Shown here piece by piece: positions 35,275-45,598 of a stretch of 64,000 nucleotides of DNA (positions are counted from its first letter, which is position 1; every line of letters starts with the position of its first letter). The notes beneath the pieces are model-generated. The model ran no database searches and had not been told where the DNA came from. It was given only the letters and a program-made list of their open reading frames with translations. Location: assembly GCA_913778495.1 (NCBI GenBank), contig CAJYVD010000039.1, positions 112,572 to 176,571 on the forward strand, given 5' to 3'. This stretch comes from an uncultured Pantoea sp. (lineage in GTDB: Bacteria; Pseudomonadota; Gammaproteobacteria; Enterobacterales; Enterobacteriaceae). The translations under genes and the position numbers were made by a program.

Positions 35275-38130
35275 ATGGAAAAGACATATAACCCGCAAGA
35301 TATCGAGCAGCCGCTCTACGAGCACTGGGAACAGCAGGGCTACTTCAAACCGAATGGCGACACCAGCCAGGAAAGCTTTTGCATCATGATCCCGCCGCCG
35401 AACGTCACCGGCAGCTTGCATATGGGTCACGCCTTCCAGCAAACCATCATGGATACCCTGATTCGCTATCAGCGTATGCAGGGGAAAAATACCCTGTGGC
35501 AGGCGGGCACCGACCACGCGGGCATCGCCACGCAGATGGTGGTTGAACGCAAGATCGCCGCAGAAGAAGGCAAAACGCGCCAGGATTATGGCCGTGAGGC
35601 GTTCATCGACAAAATCTGGCAGTGGAAAGCGGAATCAGGCGGCACGATTACCCGCCAGATGCGCCGTCTCGGCAACTCGGTAGACTGGGAGCGCGAGCGC
35701 TTTACCATGGATGACGGCCTGTCTAACGCGGTGCGCGAAGTGTTTGTCCGTCTTTACAAAGAGAACCTGATTTACCGCGGCAAGCGCCTGGTAAACTGGG
35801 ATCCCAAGTTGCGCACGGCGATCTCCGATCTGGAAGTGGAAAACCGCGAGAGCAAAGGCTCGATGTGGCATATTCGCTATCCGCTGGCCGATGGCGTGAA
35901 AACCGCCGAAGGCCACGATTATCTGGTGGTCGCCACCACCCGTCCGGAAACCCTGCTGGGCGATACCGGCGTGGCGGTGAACCCGGAAGATCCGCGCTAC
36001 AAAGATCTGATCGGCAAAGAGGTGATCCTGCCGCTGGTGAATCGCCGCATTCCGATCGTTGGCGATGAACACGCCGACATGGAAAAAGGCACCGGCTGCG
36101 TGAAGATCACCCCCGCACACGACTTCAATGACTATGAAGTGGGACGCCGCCACAAGCTGCCGATGATCAATATCCTGACCTTTGATGGCGATATCCGCGA
36201 GCGCGCGGAAGTGTTCGACACCAACGGTGAAGCGAGCAGCGTCTGCGCCGATGACATCCCAGCCGCGTTCCAGAAGCTGGAGCGCTTTGCCGCGCGTAAA
36301 GCGATTGTCGCCGCGGTAGAAGAACTGGGCTTGCTGGAGGAGATCAAACCGCACGATCTGACCGTGCCTTACGGCGATCGCGGCGGCGTGGTCATTGAAC
36401 CGATGCTGACGGACCAATGGTACGTGCGCACCGCCCCGCTGGCGAAAGTGGCGGTGGAAGCGGTGGAAAACGGCGATATCCAATTTGTGCCGAAGCAGTA
36501 CGAAAACATGTACTTCTCCTGGATGCGCGATATTCAGGACTGGTGTATTTCGCGCCAGCTGTGGTGGGGACACCGCATTCCGGCCTGGTACGACGAAGCA
36601 GGCAATGTGTATGTAGGCCGTAGCGAAGAGGAAGTGCGTCAGGAAAATCACCTCGCCGCTGACGTCACGCTGCGCCAGGACGACGACGTACTGGATACCT
36701 GGTTCTCATCTGGCCTGTGGACGTTCTCCACGCTGGGCTGGCCGGAGAACACCGAGGCGCTGCGCACCTTCCACCCCACCAGCGTGCTGGTAAGTGGCTT
36801 CGACATTATCTTCTTCTGGATCGCCCGCATGATCATGCTGACCATGCACTTCATTAAAGATGAAAACGGTAAGCCGCAGGTGCCGTTCAAAACCGTCTAT
36901 ATGACCGGTTTGATTCGCGATGAAGAAGGCCAGAAGATGTCAAAATCCAAGGGTAACGTCATCGATCCGCTGGATATGGTCGACGGCATTTCGCTGGAAG
37001 ATCTGCTGGAGAAGCGCACCGGTAACATGATGCAGCCGCAGCTGGCGGAAAAAATCCGCAAGCGCACCGAGAAGCAATTCCCGGACGGCATCGTGCCTTC
37101 TGGCACCGACGCGCTGCGCTTCACGCTGGCGGCGCTGGCTTCTACCGGTCGCGACATCAACTGGGATATGAAGCGTCTGGAAGGCTATCGCAACTTCTGT
37201 AACAAGCTGTGGAATGCCAGCCGCTTTGTGCTGATGAACACTGAAGAGCAAGATTGCGGCCAGAACGGCGGCGAGATGAAGCTGTCGCTGGCCGACCGCT
37301 GGATCCTCACGGAATTCAACGGCACGGTTAAAGCCTACCGCGAGGCGCTCGACAGCTATCGCTTTGATATCGCTGCTAACATTCTGTACGACTTTACCTG
37401 GAACCAGTTCTGTGACTGGTATCTGGAGCTGACCAAGCCGGTGATGAACAACGGCAGTGACGCGGAGCTGCGCGGCACGCGCCATACGCTGGTAAGCGTG
37501 CTGGAAGCGTTGCTGCGTCTGGCGCACCCGATCATTCCGTTTATCACGGAAACCATCTGGCAGCGCGTGAAAGTGCTGAAAAACATCAGCGACGACACCA
37601 TCATGCTGCAGCCGTTCCCGCAGTTTGACGCCGCGAAAGAAGATGCCGCCGCGCAGGCAGATATCGAGTGGATGAAGCAGGCGATCATTGCGGTGCGTAA
37701 CATCCGCGCCGAAATGAACATCTCGCCCGCCAAGCCGCTGGATGTGCTGCTGCGTGACTGCTCGCCGGCCGCGCAGCGTCGCGTTGAGGAGAACCGCAAC
37801 TTCCTGTCGCGCCTTGCGCGTCTGGAGAGCCTGACCATTCTGCCTGCGGGCGAGAAAGGTCCGGTGTCGGTCACGAAGATTGTTGAAGGCGCGGAGCTGC
37901 TGATCCCGATGGCCGATCTGGTCAACAAAGAAGCCGAACTGGAGCGTCTGGCTAAAGAGCTGGCGAAGCTGGACATCGAGATCGAGAAAATTCAGGTCAA
38001 GCTGGCGAACGAAGGCTTTGTGGCACGCGCACCGGAAGCGGTGGTGGCCAAAGAGCGCGATCGCGTGGTGGAGCTTGAGCAGTCGAAAGCAAAACTGATT
38101 GAACAGCAGGGCGTGATTGCGGCATTGTAA
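35275..38130 (+). CDS. valS: Valyl-tRNA synthetase
   Basis: 951 aa, the same length as E. coli ValRS. The class I motifs are clear: HIGH-type [12 protein letters not shown] near residue 42 and KMSKSKGNV near 554. An editing (CP1) domain lies between them, an anticodon-binding domain follows, and a C-terminal coiled coil (about 880-951, [24 protein letters not shown]) completes the protein. The terminator is immediately downstream. Confidence 0.98.
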   Translation: MEKTYNPQDIEQPLYEHWEQQGYFKPNGDTSQESFCIMIPPPNVTGSLHMGHAFQQTIMDTLIRYQRMQGKNTLWQAGTDHAGIATQMVVERKIAAEEGKTRQDYGREAFIDKIWQWKAESGGTITRQMRRLGNSVDWERERFTMDDGLSNAVREVFVRLYKENLIYRGKRLVNWDPKLRTAISDLEVENRESKGSMWHIRYPLADGVKTAEGHDYLVVATTRPETLLGDTGVAVNPEDPRYKDLIGKEVILPLVNRRIPIVGDEHADMEKGTGCVKITPAHDFNDYEVGRRHKLPMINILTFDGDIRERAEVFDTNGEASSVCADDIPAAFQKLERFAARKAIVAAVEELGLLEEIKPHDLTVPYGDRGGVVIEPMLTDQWYVRTAPLAKVAVEAVENGDIQFVPKQYENMYFSWMRDIQDWCISRQLWWGHRIPAWYDEAGNVYVGRSEEEVRQENHLAADVTLRQDDDVLDTWFSSGLWTFSTLGWPENTEALRTFHPTSVLVSGFDIIFFWIARMIMLTMHFIKDENGKPQVPFKTVYMTGLIRDEEGQKMSKSKGNVIDPLDMVDGISLEDLLEKRTGNMMQPQLAEKIRKRTEKQFPDGIVPSGTDALRFTLAALASTGRDINWDMKRLEGYRNFCNKLWNASRFVLMNTEEQDCGQNGGEMKLSLADRWILTEFNGTVKAYREALDSYRFDIAANILYDFTWNQFCDWYLELTKPVMNNGSDAELRGTRHTLVSVLEALLRLAHPIIPFITETIWQRVKVLKNISDDTIMLQPFPQFDAAKEDAAAQADIEWMKQAIIAVRNIRAEMNISPAKPLDVLLRDCSPAAQRRVEENRNFLSRLARLESLTILPAGEKGPVSVTKIVEGAELLIPMADLVNKEAELERLAKELAKLDIEIEKIQVKLANEGFVARAPEAVVAKERDRVVELEQSKAKLIEQQGVIAAL

Positions 38131-38154
38131 GCGCTGACGTCGACCTGCTTAACC

Positions 38155-38179
38155 AAGCCGGGCACTGCCCGGCTTTTTT
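38155..38179 (+). terminator. Terminator of valS
   Basis: A 9-bp stem AAGCCGGGC/GCCCGGCTT with an ACT loop is followed by a run of T to 38179. Confidence 0.92.
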
Positions 38180-38195
38180 ACACCGGAAATTTACC

Positions 38196-38699
38196 ATGCG
38201 TACCCTCATGCCACGCGATTTGCAGCTTCGGCCCATTACGGCTGCCGATAACCCGCTGATTGCCAAGGTCATTCGCGATGTGTCCGCCGAATTTGGCCTG
38301 ACTGCCGACAAAGGCTACACCGTCTCCGATCCCCAGCTCGATCGGCTGTTTGCGCTTTACAGCCAGCCGAACAGCGCTTACTGGATTGTGGAACAGGGCG
38401 GCACGGTGGTCGGTGGCGGCGGGATCGCGCCCCTTGCCTGCGGCGCGCCGGACGTCTGTGAACTGCAAAAAATGTATTTTCTGCCGCAGGTGCGCGGACT
38501 GGGGCTGGCGCGTGAGCTTGCCCTGCGCGCGCTGGACTTCGCGCGTCAGCAGGGTTTTGCACGCTGCTATCTGGAAACCACCGGCAGCCTGAGCCGCGCT
38601 ATCACGCTCTATGAATCGCTGGGATTCACGCGCATTGACCATGCGATGGGCTGCACCGGCCACGGCGATTGTGAAGTGCGCATGCTAAAAGCGCTGTAA
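38196..38699 (+). CDS. yjgM: GNAT family N-acetyltransferase YjgM
   Basis: 167 aa, the length of E. coli YjgM. The acetyl-CoA loop is visible as [18 protein letters not shown] (about residues 100-117), with the conserved CELQKMYF strand before it and LYESLGF after it. It sits between valS and miaE as in E. coli. Acceptor substrate unknown. CGGAA lies 9 bases upstream of the ATG at 38196; a second ATG six codons in (38211) is possible. Confidence 0.92.
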   Translation: MRTLMPRDLQLRPITAADNPLIAKVIRDVSAEFGLTADKGYTVSDPQLDRLFALYSQPNSAYWIVEQGGTVVGGGGIAPLACGAPDVCELQKMYFLPQVRGLGLARELALRALDFARQQGFARCYLETTGSLSRAITLYESLGFTRIDHAMGCTGHGDCEVRMLKAL

Positions 38700-38707
38700 G
38701 CGCCGGG

Positions 38708-39469
38708 TTAAACCACCGGGACGCCGCTGTGGAAACGCAGCGCCGTGTCTGGCTCGCGGATTAACCGCGCTTCTGCCGCCCCGATCGCCTGCACGCGTGG
38801 CGTAATGTCTTTGGCGGAGATCTGCTGCGCCAGCGTCAGGTAATCCTGATAGTGGCGCGCTTCGGAACGCAGCAGCGAGAGATAAAACTTCTGCAGCGGT
38901 TCATCAAGGAACGGCGCCAGGCTGGCAAAGCGTTCACACGAACGCGCTTCGATATAGGCACCGCAAATCAGCTTATCCACCAGCGCATCCGGCTCAAACG
39001 TGCTGATCTCCCGGATCAGCCCTTTGGCATAGCGGCTGGCGGTAATTTTACGGTACGGCAATCCGCGCGCCTGCATGATTTCCCACACCTGATAAAAATG
39101 GTGCAGCTCCTCTTTAATCAGCAGCACCATCATCTCCACCAGATCGTCAGCCCACGGCAGCGCGTTGCGCACGATAATGCTTTTGCTGAGATGCTTATGG
39201 GCAGAGATAAAATTGCTGTCCGGCTGCTCGCGGTAGATAAAATCTTCGTACGGCTTTAGCCAGGTTAAAATCGCCTCGCCGCTGGGTTTGTCCGCGACGT
39301 ATTTACGAATGATCAACACGGCCGTTTGCGCCGCTTTCAGTTCGCACACCAGATGGTCGGTCAGCAGTAGCGTCAGGTTTTCCGGCTTGCGCGCCTCGTC
39401 AATCCACGCCTGGGGCGTGCGGCAATGCAAAAAATGGTGGATGGGTTCTAACAGTGCAGCGTAATTCAT
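38708..39469 (-). CDS. miaE: tRNA 2-methylthio-N6-isopentenyladenosine hydroxylase
   Basis: 253 aa. A ferritin-like diiron protein: LIKEELHHFYQVWE, CGAYIEARSCERF and LRSEARHYQDYL give the E/ExxH iron ligands. It hydroxylates the isopentenyl group of ms2i6A37 in tRNAs reading U-starting codons, and needs O2. Convergent with yjgM and upstream of the rraB region, as in enterobacteria. E. coli itself lacks miaE while Salmonella has it. Confidence 0.93.
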   Translation of the reverse strand: MNYAALLEPIHHFLHCRTPQAWIDEARKPENLTLLLTDHLVCELKAAQTAVLIIRKYVADKPSGEAILTWLKPYEDFIYREQPDSNFISAHKHLSKSIIVRNALPWADDLVEMMVLLIKEELHHFYQVWEIMQARGLPYRKITASRYAKGLIREISTFEPDALVDKLICGAYIEARSCERFASLAPFLDEPLQKFYLSLLRSEARHYQDYLTLAQQISAKDITPRVQAIGAAEARLIREPDTALRFHSGVPVV

Positions 39470-39527
39470 GGGCGTTCTTGCTTGCGGAGAAAGGAAATGC
39501 AGGACGGCGAGCGCCGTCCCTCAGAAC

Positions 39528-39956
39528 TCAGTGACGGACGCCGGTATCGTCTTCGTCGTCGATGAGGTCGCCGTCGTCGTCTTCATCGTCGTCTTGCGCG
39601 TCCGGATCTTCAAAGTAGGTGCCCCAACCGTCGTAATCCACATTGAATTTACCAGCCAGATTCACCAGCTGCTCAACTTGCGCATCAATCAGCTCGGCCT
39701 TCAGTGCGCCTTCGCTCAGGATATCGACGCACATGACGGTGCCGCCCTCTTCCAGCTCCAGCTCTTCCGGCTCACTGACTTCATAACCCAGCTTGAATGC
39801 CTCAACCGCCACCTTTTCCAGCGAGTCAAAGTTATTACAGGAAAGGTGGTGTTCGATGGTGTACAGCGCGTCCGGATCGCTGCCGTCTTCCAGCAGTTCT
39901 TCGATGATCAGGCGTGTTTCTTCGCGCTGCTCTTCCAGCAATGCTTCGTATGCCAT
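39528..39956 (-). CDS. rraB: RNase E activity regulator RraB
   Basis: 142 aa. [38 protein letters not shown] matches RraB. The C-terminus is an Asp/Glu tail ([16 protein letters not shown]). RraB binds the C-terminal scaffold of RNase E and lowers its activity on certain mRNAs. The ATG at 39956 has GAGGAC upstream; the in-frame extension to 40046 is spurious because it runs toward the argF control region. Divergent from argF. Confidence 0.95.
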   Translation of the reverse strand: MAYEALLEEQREETRLIIEELLEDGSDPDALYTIEHHLSCNNFDSLEKVAVEAFKLGYEVSEPEELELEEGGTVMCVDILSEGALKAELIDAQVEQLVNLAGKFNVDYDGWGTYFEDPDAQDDDEDDDGDLIDDEDDTGVRH

Positions 39957-40051
39957 GGTCGGGTCCTCAAATAATGGGCTATCAATGCCAGTATTTTCCC
40001 ATACTGCCCCGCGCGCCACTACACAAAACACAAAGTTTATTATCACTAGGG

Positions 40052-40093
40052 TTGAAAATGAATATTCATACCGTTAAATTGAATTTTAATTCA
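40052..40093 (+). promoter_or_regulatory. argF promoter with tandem ARG boxes (ArgR operators)
   Basis: TTGAAA at 40052-40057 and TAAATT at 40075-40080 form a -35/-10 pair with a 17-bp spacer. A perfect ARG box TGAATTTTAATTCA lies at 40080-40093. A weaker one begins TGAAT at 40059, exactly 21 bases earlier, the spacing ArgR hexamers use. The boxes overlap the promoter, so arginine-bound ArgR should block RNA polymerase. Confidence 0.85.
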
Positions 40094-40118
40094 CTTAACA
40101 TCACATCTGGAGCGCGCC

Positions 40119-41126
40119 ATGCGTCAGCTTAATTCGAGACATTTCCTGAGATTGCTGGATTTCACGCCAGCGGAAATCGCACATTTGTTGCATCTGGCCG
40201 GTGAATTAAAACGCGCCAGGAAAAACGGCACCGAAACCCAGCACCTGAAAGGCAAAAACATCGCGCTCATCTTCGAAAAAGACTCGACTCGCACCCGATG
40301 CTCTTTCGAAGTTGCCGCTTACGATCAGGGTGCCAACGTAACCTACCTTGGCCCAAGCGGCAGCCAGATTGGCCATAAAGAGTCGATCAAAGACACCGCG
40401 CGCGTACTGGGCCGCCTGTATGACGGTATTCAGTATCGCGGCTACGGTCAGGCACTGGTGGAGACGCTGGCAGAACATGCCGGCGTGCCGGTGTGGAACG
40501 GCTTAACCACCGAGTTCCATCCCACCCAACTGCTGGCTGACCTGCTCACCATGCAGGAGCATTTACCGGGAAAATCCCTGCGTGAAATGACGCTGGTCTA
40601 CGTGGGCGATGCGCGCAACAACATGGGTAATACCATGCTGGAAGCCGCCGCGTTGGTCGGACTGGATTTGCGCCTTGTGGCGCCGCAAAGCTGCTGGCCG
40701 GAGGCGCAGCTGGTCGAAACCTGCCGCGCGGCGGCGCAGCAAACCGGCGGCAAGATCACCCTCACCGAAGAGATTGCGGAGGGCGTGCAGGGGGCCGATT
40801 TCATCTATACCGATGTTTGGGTCTCAATGGGTGAGGACAAAGCGGTGTGGGAAGAGCGTATCGCGCTGCTGCGGGCCTATCAGGTTAACCACGCCATGCT
40901 GGCGCTGACCGGCAATCCGCAGGTGAAGTTCCTGCACTGCCTGCCCGCTTTCCATGACGATCAAACGGTGCTGGGCCGCCAAATGGCGGAGCAGTATGGT
41001 CTGCACGACGGCATGGAAGTGAGCGACGCGGTGTTCGAATCGCCGCACAGCATCGTTTTCGATCAGGCGGAAAACCGCATGCATACGATCAAGGCGGTGA
41101 TGGTCGCCACGCTGGGCACGCCGTAA
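40119..41126 (+). CDS. argF: Ornithine carbamoyltransferase
   Basis: 335 aa. STRTR (carbamoyl-phosphate loop, about residues 56-60), HPTQ (about 133-136) and the ornithine-binding HCLPAFHD (about 272-279) are all intact. It makes citrulline from ornithine and carbamoyl phosphate in arginine synthesis. It corresponds by position, next to rraB and pyrBI, to E. coli argI. Repression by ArgR is indicated by the tandem ARG boxes upstream. Confidence 0.97.
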   Translation: MRQLNSRHFLRLLDFTPAEIAHLLHLAGELKRARKNGTETQHLKGKNIALIFEKDSTRTRCSFEVAAYDQGANVTYLGPSGSQIGHKESIKDTARVLGRLYDGIQYRGYGQALVETLAEHAGVPVWNGLTTEFHPTQLLADLLTMQEHLPGKSLREMTLVYVGDARNNMGNTMLEAAALVGLDLRLVAPQSCWPEAQLVETCRAAAQQTGGKITLTEEIAEGVQGADFIYTDVWVSMGEDKAVWEERIALLRAYQVNHAMLALTGNPQVKFLHCLPAFHDDQTVLGRQMAEQYGLHDGMEVSDAVFESPHSIVFDQAENRMHTIKAVMVATLGTP

Positions 41127-41182
41127 CGGACGGCGGCGCTCCTTTGCGCAGCGCAAACGATTACGCCGCGCGCGATTTCTCC

Positions 41183-41210
41183 TTGCCCGCCTGCGTTGAG
41201 CGCGTATAAT
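41183..41210 (+). promoter_or_regulatory. pyrLBI promoter
   Basis: A perfect -10 TATAAT (41205-41210) is followed by GCGCC, 16 bp after TTGCCC (41183-41188). The GC-rich start region fits UTP-sensitive start-site control known for E. coli pyrBI. Confidence 0.7.
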
Positions 41211-41234
41211 GCGCCACAATTTGCCGGAGGAAAC

Positions 41235-41360
41235 ATGCTACAGCGCAGCGCACAATTTGCCGCTCTCCCTCGCCTGAACGCAGGCGACGCGCCCGTTTCT
41301 TTCCGTCATCCCCGATCGCAAAACAAGCCCCTTAAGCAGGGGCTTTTTTTTGTCCGCTAG
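41235..41360 (+). CDS. pyrL: pyrBI operon leader peptide
   Basis: A 41-codon frame with GGAGG 5 bases upstream: it begins [15 protein letters not shown] and ends KQGLFFVR. The attenuator hairpin lies inside its last codons, so a ribosome translating to the stop codon would keep the terminator from forming. The E. coli pyrL peptide has the same layout (44 aa). When UTP is low, RNA polymerase pauses in the pyrimidine-rich stretch and the ribosome catches up. Confidence 0.85.
   Translation: MLQRSAQFAALPRLNAGDAPVSFRHPRSQNKPLKQGLFFVR
41325..41351 (+). terminator. pyrBI attenuator
   Basis: A 7-bp stem AAGCCCC/GGGGCTT (41325-41331 with 41339-41345) followed by eight T (41344-41351), 33 bases before the pyrB start and inside pyrL. 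Confidence 0.92.
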
Positions 41361-41383
41361 CCGGCAGCGCCCAGGAGAGAATT

Positions 41384-42319
41384 ATGGCTAATCCGCTTTA
41401 TCATCGACATATTATTTCCATCAACGATCTCAACCGCGACGAGCTGGAACAGGTGCTGCACACCGCAGCCCAGTTAAAAGCCCAGCCGCAGCCGGAGCTG
41501 TTGAAGCACAAAGTGATCGCCAGCTGCTTTTTTGAAGCGTCAACCCGCACGCGTCTCTCGTTTGAGACGGCGATGCACCGCCTGGGCGCATCCGTGGTGG
41601 GATTTGCCGACGGCGGCAATACGTCTTTAGGCAAAAAAGGTGAGACGCTGGCGGATACCGTTTCGGTGATTGGCACCTACGTTGACGCCATTGTGATGCG
41701 CCATCCGCAGGAAGGCGCCGCGCGCCTCGCCACGGAGTTTTCCGGCGGCGTGCCGATCCTCAACGCTGGCGACGGCGCGAACCAGCATCCGACGCAGACG
41801 CTGCTGGATCTCTTCACGCTGCATGAAACGCAGGGGCGCCTCGACAACCTCAACGTAGCGATGGTAGGCGATTTAAAATATGGCCGTACCGTGCATTCGC
41901 TGACGCAGGCGCTGGCCAAGTTCAGCGGTAACCGCTTCTACTTTATCGCGCCGGATGCGCTGGCCATGCCGGGCTACATCACGGACATGCTCGATGAGCG
42001 CCAGCTGGTCTGGTCGCGACACAGCAGCATTGAAGAAGTGATGCCAGAACTGGATATTCTGTATATGACCCGCGTGCAAAAAGAGCGTCTCGATCCTTCA
42101 GAGTACGCCAACGTCAAAGCGCAGTTTATTCTGCGCGCCGCCGACCTGGCTGGCGCACGCGCAAACATGAAGGTGCTGCATCCCCTGCCGCGCGTGGATG
42201 AGATCACCACCGATGTCGACAGCACGCCGCACGCCTGGTACTTCCAGCAGGCGGGCAACGGTATTTATGCTCGTCAGGCGCTGCTGGCGCTGGTCCTGAA
42301 TCGCGAACTGGTACTGTAA
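41384..42319 (+). CDS. pyrB: Aspartate carbamoyltransferase catalytic subunit
   Basis: 311 aa, the E. coli length. STRTRLSFE (about residues 53-61), HPTQ (about 134-137) and HPLPRVDEI near 265 are present. It catalyses the first committed step of pyrimidine synthesis, carbamoyl phosphate plus aspartate. AGGAGAG precedes the ATG. It forms a dodecamer with PyrI from the next gene, 12 bp downstream, and is under attenuation at pyrL. Confidence 0.98.
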   Translation: MANPLYHRHIISINDLNRDELEQVLHTAAQLKAQPQPELLKHKVIASCFFEASTRTRLSFETAMHRLGASVVGFADGGNTSLGKKGETLADTVSVIGTYVDAIVMRHPQEGAARLATEFSGGVPILNAGDGANQHPTQTLLDLFTLHETQGRLDNLNVAMVGDLKYGRTVHSLTQALAKFSGNRFYFIAPDALAMPGYITDMLDERQLVWSRHSSIEEVMPELDILYMTRVQKERLDPSEYANVKAQFILRAADLAGARANMKVLHPLPRVDEITTDVDSTPHAWYFQQAGNGIYARQALLALVLNRELVL

Positions 42320-42331
42320 GGAGCCCTCATC

Positions 42332-42796
42332 ATGACGCATGACAATAAACTACAGGTTGAAGCCATCAAGCGCGGCACCGTGATCGACCACATCCCGGCA
42401 CAGGTCGGCTTTAAACTGCTGTCCCTGTTCCGCCTTACCGAAACGGATCAGCGCATCACGATTGGATTGAATTTGCCTTCCGGCGAGATGGGCCGCAAGG
42501 ATCTGATCAAGATTGAAAATACGTTCCTCACCGACGATCAGATCAACCAGCTGGCTGTCTATGCCCCGCTGGCGACGGTGAACCGCATTGATAACTACGA
42601 CGTGGTGGCCAAGATCGCTCCCACGCTGCCGGAGCGTATCGAGCGCGTTCTGACCTGCCCCAACAGCAACTGCATCAGCCGCAGCGAGCCGGTGTTTTCC
42701 AGTTTTGCCGTGCGCCAGCGCGCGGACGACGTACAGCTCACCTGCAAATATTGTGAGAAGACCTTCGCGCGCCACGTGGTGCTTGGTCACTGGTAA
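42332..42796 (+). CDS. pyrI: Aspartate carbamoyltransferase regulatory subunit
   Basis: 154 aa. The N-terminal allosteric domain binds CTP/ATP ([22 protein letters not shown]). The C-terminal zinc domain has CPNSNC and CKYC (four Cys, about residues 109-141). AAGGAG lies before the ATG. The last gene of the pyrLBI operon. Confidence 0.98.
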   Translation: MTHDNKLQVEAIKRGTVIDHIPAQVGFKLLSLFRLTETDQRITIGLNLPSGEMGRKDLIKIENTFLTDDQINQLAVYAPLATVNRIDNYDVVAKIAPTLPERIERVLTCPNSNCISRSEPVFSSFAVRQRADDVQLTCKYCEKTFARHVVLGHW

Positions 42797-42812
42797 TGCA
42801 CGCCCTCGCCTC

Positions 42813-42818
42813 TATAAT
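42813..42818 (+). promoter_or_regulatory. Candidate -10 of the ridA promoter
   Basis: A perfect TATAAT lies 55 bases upstream of the ridA start. The -35 is poor (CTGGTA at 17 bp), so only the -10 is supported. Confidence 0.45.
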
Positions 42819-42872
42819 GTGGCGACCATTTTGCGGTAAACCGCCGTTTGCCGCGCATTTTAAGGAGAAAGC

Positions 42873-43259
42873 ATGTCTCGCGAAATCAGCACCACACACG
42901 CACCCGCCGCGATTGGCCCTTACGTTCAGGGCGTGGATCTGGGCAGCATGATCATCACCTCCGGTCAGATCCCCGTTGATCCGGCCACGGGCACCGTAGC
43001 GGACGACGTAGCCGCACAGGCGCGCCAGTCGCTGGAAAACGTTAAGGCCATCATTGAAGCGGCGGGCCTGAAAGTGGGCGATATTGTGAAAACCACCGTG
43101 TTCGTGAAAGATCTCAACGACTTCGCTACCGTAAATGCGGCCTACGAAGCGTTTTTCACCGAGCATCAGGCCAGCTTCCCAGCGCGCTCCTGTGTCGAAG
43201 TGGCGCGGCTGCCGAAAGATGTAAAAATTGAAATCGAGGCAATTGCCGTTCGTCGTTAA
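42873..43259 (+). CDS. ridA: 2-iminobutanoate/2-iminopropanoate deaminase
   Basis: 128 aa, the E. coli RidA length. APAAIGPYVQGVDLGSMIITSGQIPVDP and the C-terminal RSCVEVARLPKDVKIEIEAIA contain the trimer active-site Arg and Glu. It removes reactive enamines/imines made by PLP enzymes such as threonine dehydratase. AAGGAGA precedes the ATG. It sits next to pyrBI as in E. coli. Confidence 0.97.
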   Translation: MSREISTTHAPAAIGPYVQGVDLGSMIITSGQIPVDPATGTVADDVAAQARQSLENVKAIIEAAGLKVGDIVKTTVFVKDLNDFATVNAAYEAFFTEHQASFPARSCVEVARLPKDVKIEIEAIAVRR

Positions 43260-43271
43260 CGCCACGACGAA

Positions 43272-43310
43272 GGCGGCGCGGCTGACGATCTGGCGCGCGC
43301 CGCCGTTGAT
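43272..43310 (+). terminator. Probable ridA terminator
   Basis: A 9-bp perfect stem GGCGGCGCG/CGCGCCGCC (43272-43280 with 43296-43304) and a 15-nt loop start 12 bases after ridA and are followed by GTTGATTCTTT. Confidence 0.5.
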
Positions 43311-43405
43311 TCTTTCCCCCTTTATTCCCCTTCTCTTTCGCCCCTTCGCTCTGTTGATACCTTCCTTGCGGCATATCAAAACACCGACGATTAATTCCCA
43401 ACAAA

Positions 43406-43452
43406 ACGCAATATGTAGCGCTTACAATCCTCAGCAACACAACATATAGAAA
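43406..43452 (+). promoter_or_regulatory. Tandem NrdR boxes upstream of nrdD
   Basis: ACGCAATATGTAGCGC at 43406-43421 and ACACAACATATAGAAA at 43437-43452 both fit the NrdR consensus acaCwAtATaTwGtgt in most positions. They start 31 bases apart, about three helical turns, the usual NrdR arrangement. The second ends 10 bases before the nrdD start codon. NrdR with dATP/ATP would repress nrdDG here. Confidence 0.8.
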
Positions 43453-43462
43453 CGAGGACGGT

Positions 43463-45598
43463 ATGACACCGGTAGTGACAAAGCGGGATGGCAGCCGCGT
43501 CGCGTTTGATGCGCGACGCATTGAAGCGGCGGTGATGGCAGCGGCCACGGCGGCAAACATTGCCGATGCCGACGGGTGCGCCGAGGTGGCGGCCCGCGTC
43601 ACCGCGCGTTTTGCAGGACAGCCAAGCGTAGATATCCACGATATTCAGTGCGCGGTGGAAGAGGTGCTGATGCAAAGCCGTTGGCCCCAGCTGGCGCGCC
43701 GCTATATTGAATACCGACACGACCGCGATCGCGCCCGGGAAGCGCGCAGCGCGCTGCACCACGCCATTCGCGGACTGGTCGAGCAAACCGACGTGGCGCT
43801 GATGCACGAGAACGCCAACAAAGACGGGAAAGTGATCCCCACACAGCGCGATCTGCTGGCGGGCATTGTGGCCAAGCACTACGCGCAGCAGATGCTGCCC
43901 CCCGACATTATGCAGGCCCACCAGCGCGGTGAGATCCATTATCACGACCTCGACTACGCCCCGTTTTTTCCCATGTTCAACTGCATGCTGATCGATCTGC
44001 GCGGCATGCTGAGCAAGGGATTCAGGATGGGCAATGCCGAGATCGAACCGCCGAAATCCATTGCCACGGCGACCGCCGTCACGGCGCAAATCATCGCTCA
44101 GGTTGCCAGCCATATTTACGGCGGTACCACGCTGGATCGCCTTGATGAAGTGCTGGCCCCCTACGTGATGGCAAGTTACGAAAAAGCCCTCGCCGAGGCG
44201 CAGCGCTGGCAGATCCCGGCGGCGGAAGCGTGGGCGCGGGCGCATACCGAAAAAGCGTGCTACGACGCCTTTCAGTCGCTGGAGTACGAAGTGAATACGC
44301 TGCACACCGCCAACGGACAGACGCCGTTTGTCACCTTTGGTTTTGGCTTGGGCACCAGCTGGGCGGCGCGACTTATCCAGCAGTCGATCCTGCGTAATCG
44401 CCTGGCGGGCTTGGGGAAAAACCACCGAACCGCCGTGTTTCCTAAATTGGTTTTTGCCATTCGCGAGGGCGTTAACCGGCGTCCGGGCGACGTGAACTAC
44501 GACATTAAACAGCTGGCGTTGCGCTGCGCCAGTCAGCGCATGTATCCCGATATTCTCAATTATGATCAGGTGGTGGCTGTCACCGGCTCGTTCAAAACGC
44601 CGATGGGCTGCCGCAGTTTTCTCGATCTTTACGAGGAGAGTGGCGAAGCGGTGCACGACGGGCGCTGCAATCTGGGCGTCGTCAGCCTCAACTTGCCGCG
44701 CATTGCCCTGGAGGCAGGGGGCGATGAAGCGCGCTTCTGGTCCCTGCTGGATACGCGGCTGGCGCTGGCAAAGCGGGCGCTGATGACGCGCATTGCCCGG
44801 CTGGAAAAAACGCCTGCGCGCGTCGCGCCCATTCTCTACATGGCGGGCGCCTGCGGCGTGCGCCTCAATGCGGACGATGAAATAGGCGGGATTTTCCGAC
44901 AGGGTCGCGCCTCGATTTCGCTCGGTTTCATTGGGCTGCATGAAACGCTGTTGGCCCTTAGCGCCCAGCCAGCGCATCCGTTTGATTCGCCGATGCTGCA
45001 GGCGAAAGGCGTGGCGATCGTGCGTCACCTGCGCCGCGCCGTTGATGAGTGGAAAGCGGAAACCGGCTATGGATTTAGCCTCTACAGCACCCCCAGCGAA
45101 AACCTGTGCGATCGGTTTTGTCGCCTTGATGCGGCGACGTTTGGCGTTGTGCCCGGCGTGACCGATAAAGGCTACTACACCAACAGCTTTCATCTGGACG
45201 TTGCAAAAAAGGTCAATCCCTATGAGAAAATTGACTTTGAAGCGCCCTATCCACCGCTCACCAGCGGCGGTTTCATCTGCTACGGTGAATACCCCAACAT
45301 GCAGCACAACCTGCGGGCGCTGGAGGACGTGTGGGACTACAGCTATGACCGCGTCCCCTATTACGGCACCAATACGCCTATTGATGAGTGCTACGCCTGT
45401 GGCTTTACCGGCGAGTTCAGCTGCACCAGCAAAGGCTTTACCTGCCCGCACTGCGGCAATCACGATCCGGCGCGCGTGTCGGTAACGCGCCGCGTGTGCG
45501 GCTATCTTGGCAGTCCCGACGCGCGTCCCTTCAACGCCGGAAAACAGGCCGAAGTGCAGCGGCGCGTGAAGCACCTCGCCAGTGGGCCGCTGGAATGA
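43463..45598 (+). CDS. nrdD: Anaerobic ribonucleoside-triphosphate reductase (class III)
   Basis: 711 aa (E. coli 712). An N-terminal ATP-cone (about residues 3-95, VVTKRDGSRVAFDARRIEAAV) precedes the reductase domain. A zinc site near the C-terminus has C-x2-C and C-x2-C (YACGFTGEF, CPHCGNHD). The glycyl radical motif RRVCGYLGS is about 30 residues from the end. It reduces NTPs to dNTPs without O2 after activation by NrdG, whose start codon overlaps its stop (ATGA). NrdR boxes lie upstream. Confidence 0.98.
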   Translation: MTPVVTKRDGSRVAFDARRIEAAVMAAATAANIADADGCAEVAARVTARFAGQPSVDIHDIQCAVEEVLMQSRWPQLARRYIEYRHDRDRAREARSALHHAIRGLVEQTDVALMHENANKDGKVIPTQRDLLAGIVAKHYAQQMLPPDIMQAHQRGEIHYHDLDYAPFFPMFNCMLIDLRGMLSKGFRMGNAEIEPPKSIATATAVTAQIIAQVASHIYGGTTLDRLDEVLAPYVMASYEKALAEAQRWQIPAAEAWARAHTEKACYDAFQSLEYEVNTLHTANGQTPFVTFGFGLGTSWAARLIQQSILRNRLAGLGKNHRTAVFPKLVFAIREGVNRRPGDVNYDIKQLALRCASQRMYPDILNYDQVVAVTGSFKTPMGCRSFLDLYEESGEAVHDGRCNLGVVSLNLPRIALEAGGDEARFWSLLDTRLALAKRALMTRIARLEKTPARVAPILYMAGACGVRLNADDEIGGIFRQGRASISLGFIGLHETLLALSAQPAHPFDSPMLQAKGVAIVRHLRRAVDEWKAETGYGFSLYSTPSENLCDRFCRLDAATFGVVPGVTDKGYYTNSFHLDVAKKVNPYEKIDFEAPYPPLTSGGFICYGEYPNMQHNLRALEDVWDYSYDRVPYYGTNTPIDECYACGFTGEFSCTSKGFTCPHCGNHDPARVSVTRRVCGYLGSPDARPFNAGKQAEVQRRVKHLASGPLE

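Noticed and set aside
43391-45574. A 727-codon open frame antisense to nrdD
   Set aside because: It exactly shadows nrdD, has no ribosome binding site or family, and arises from the GC-rich codon use of the real gene.
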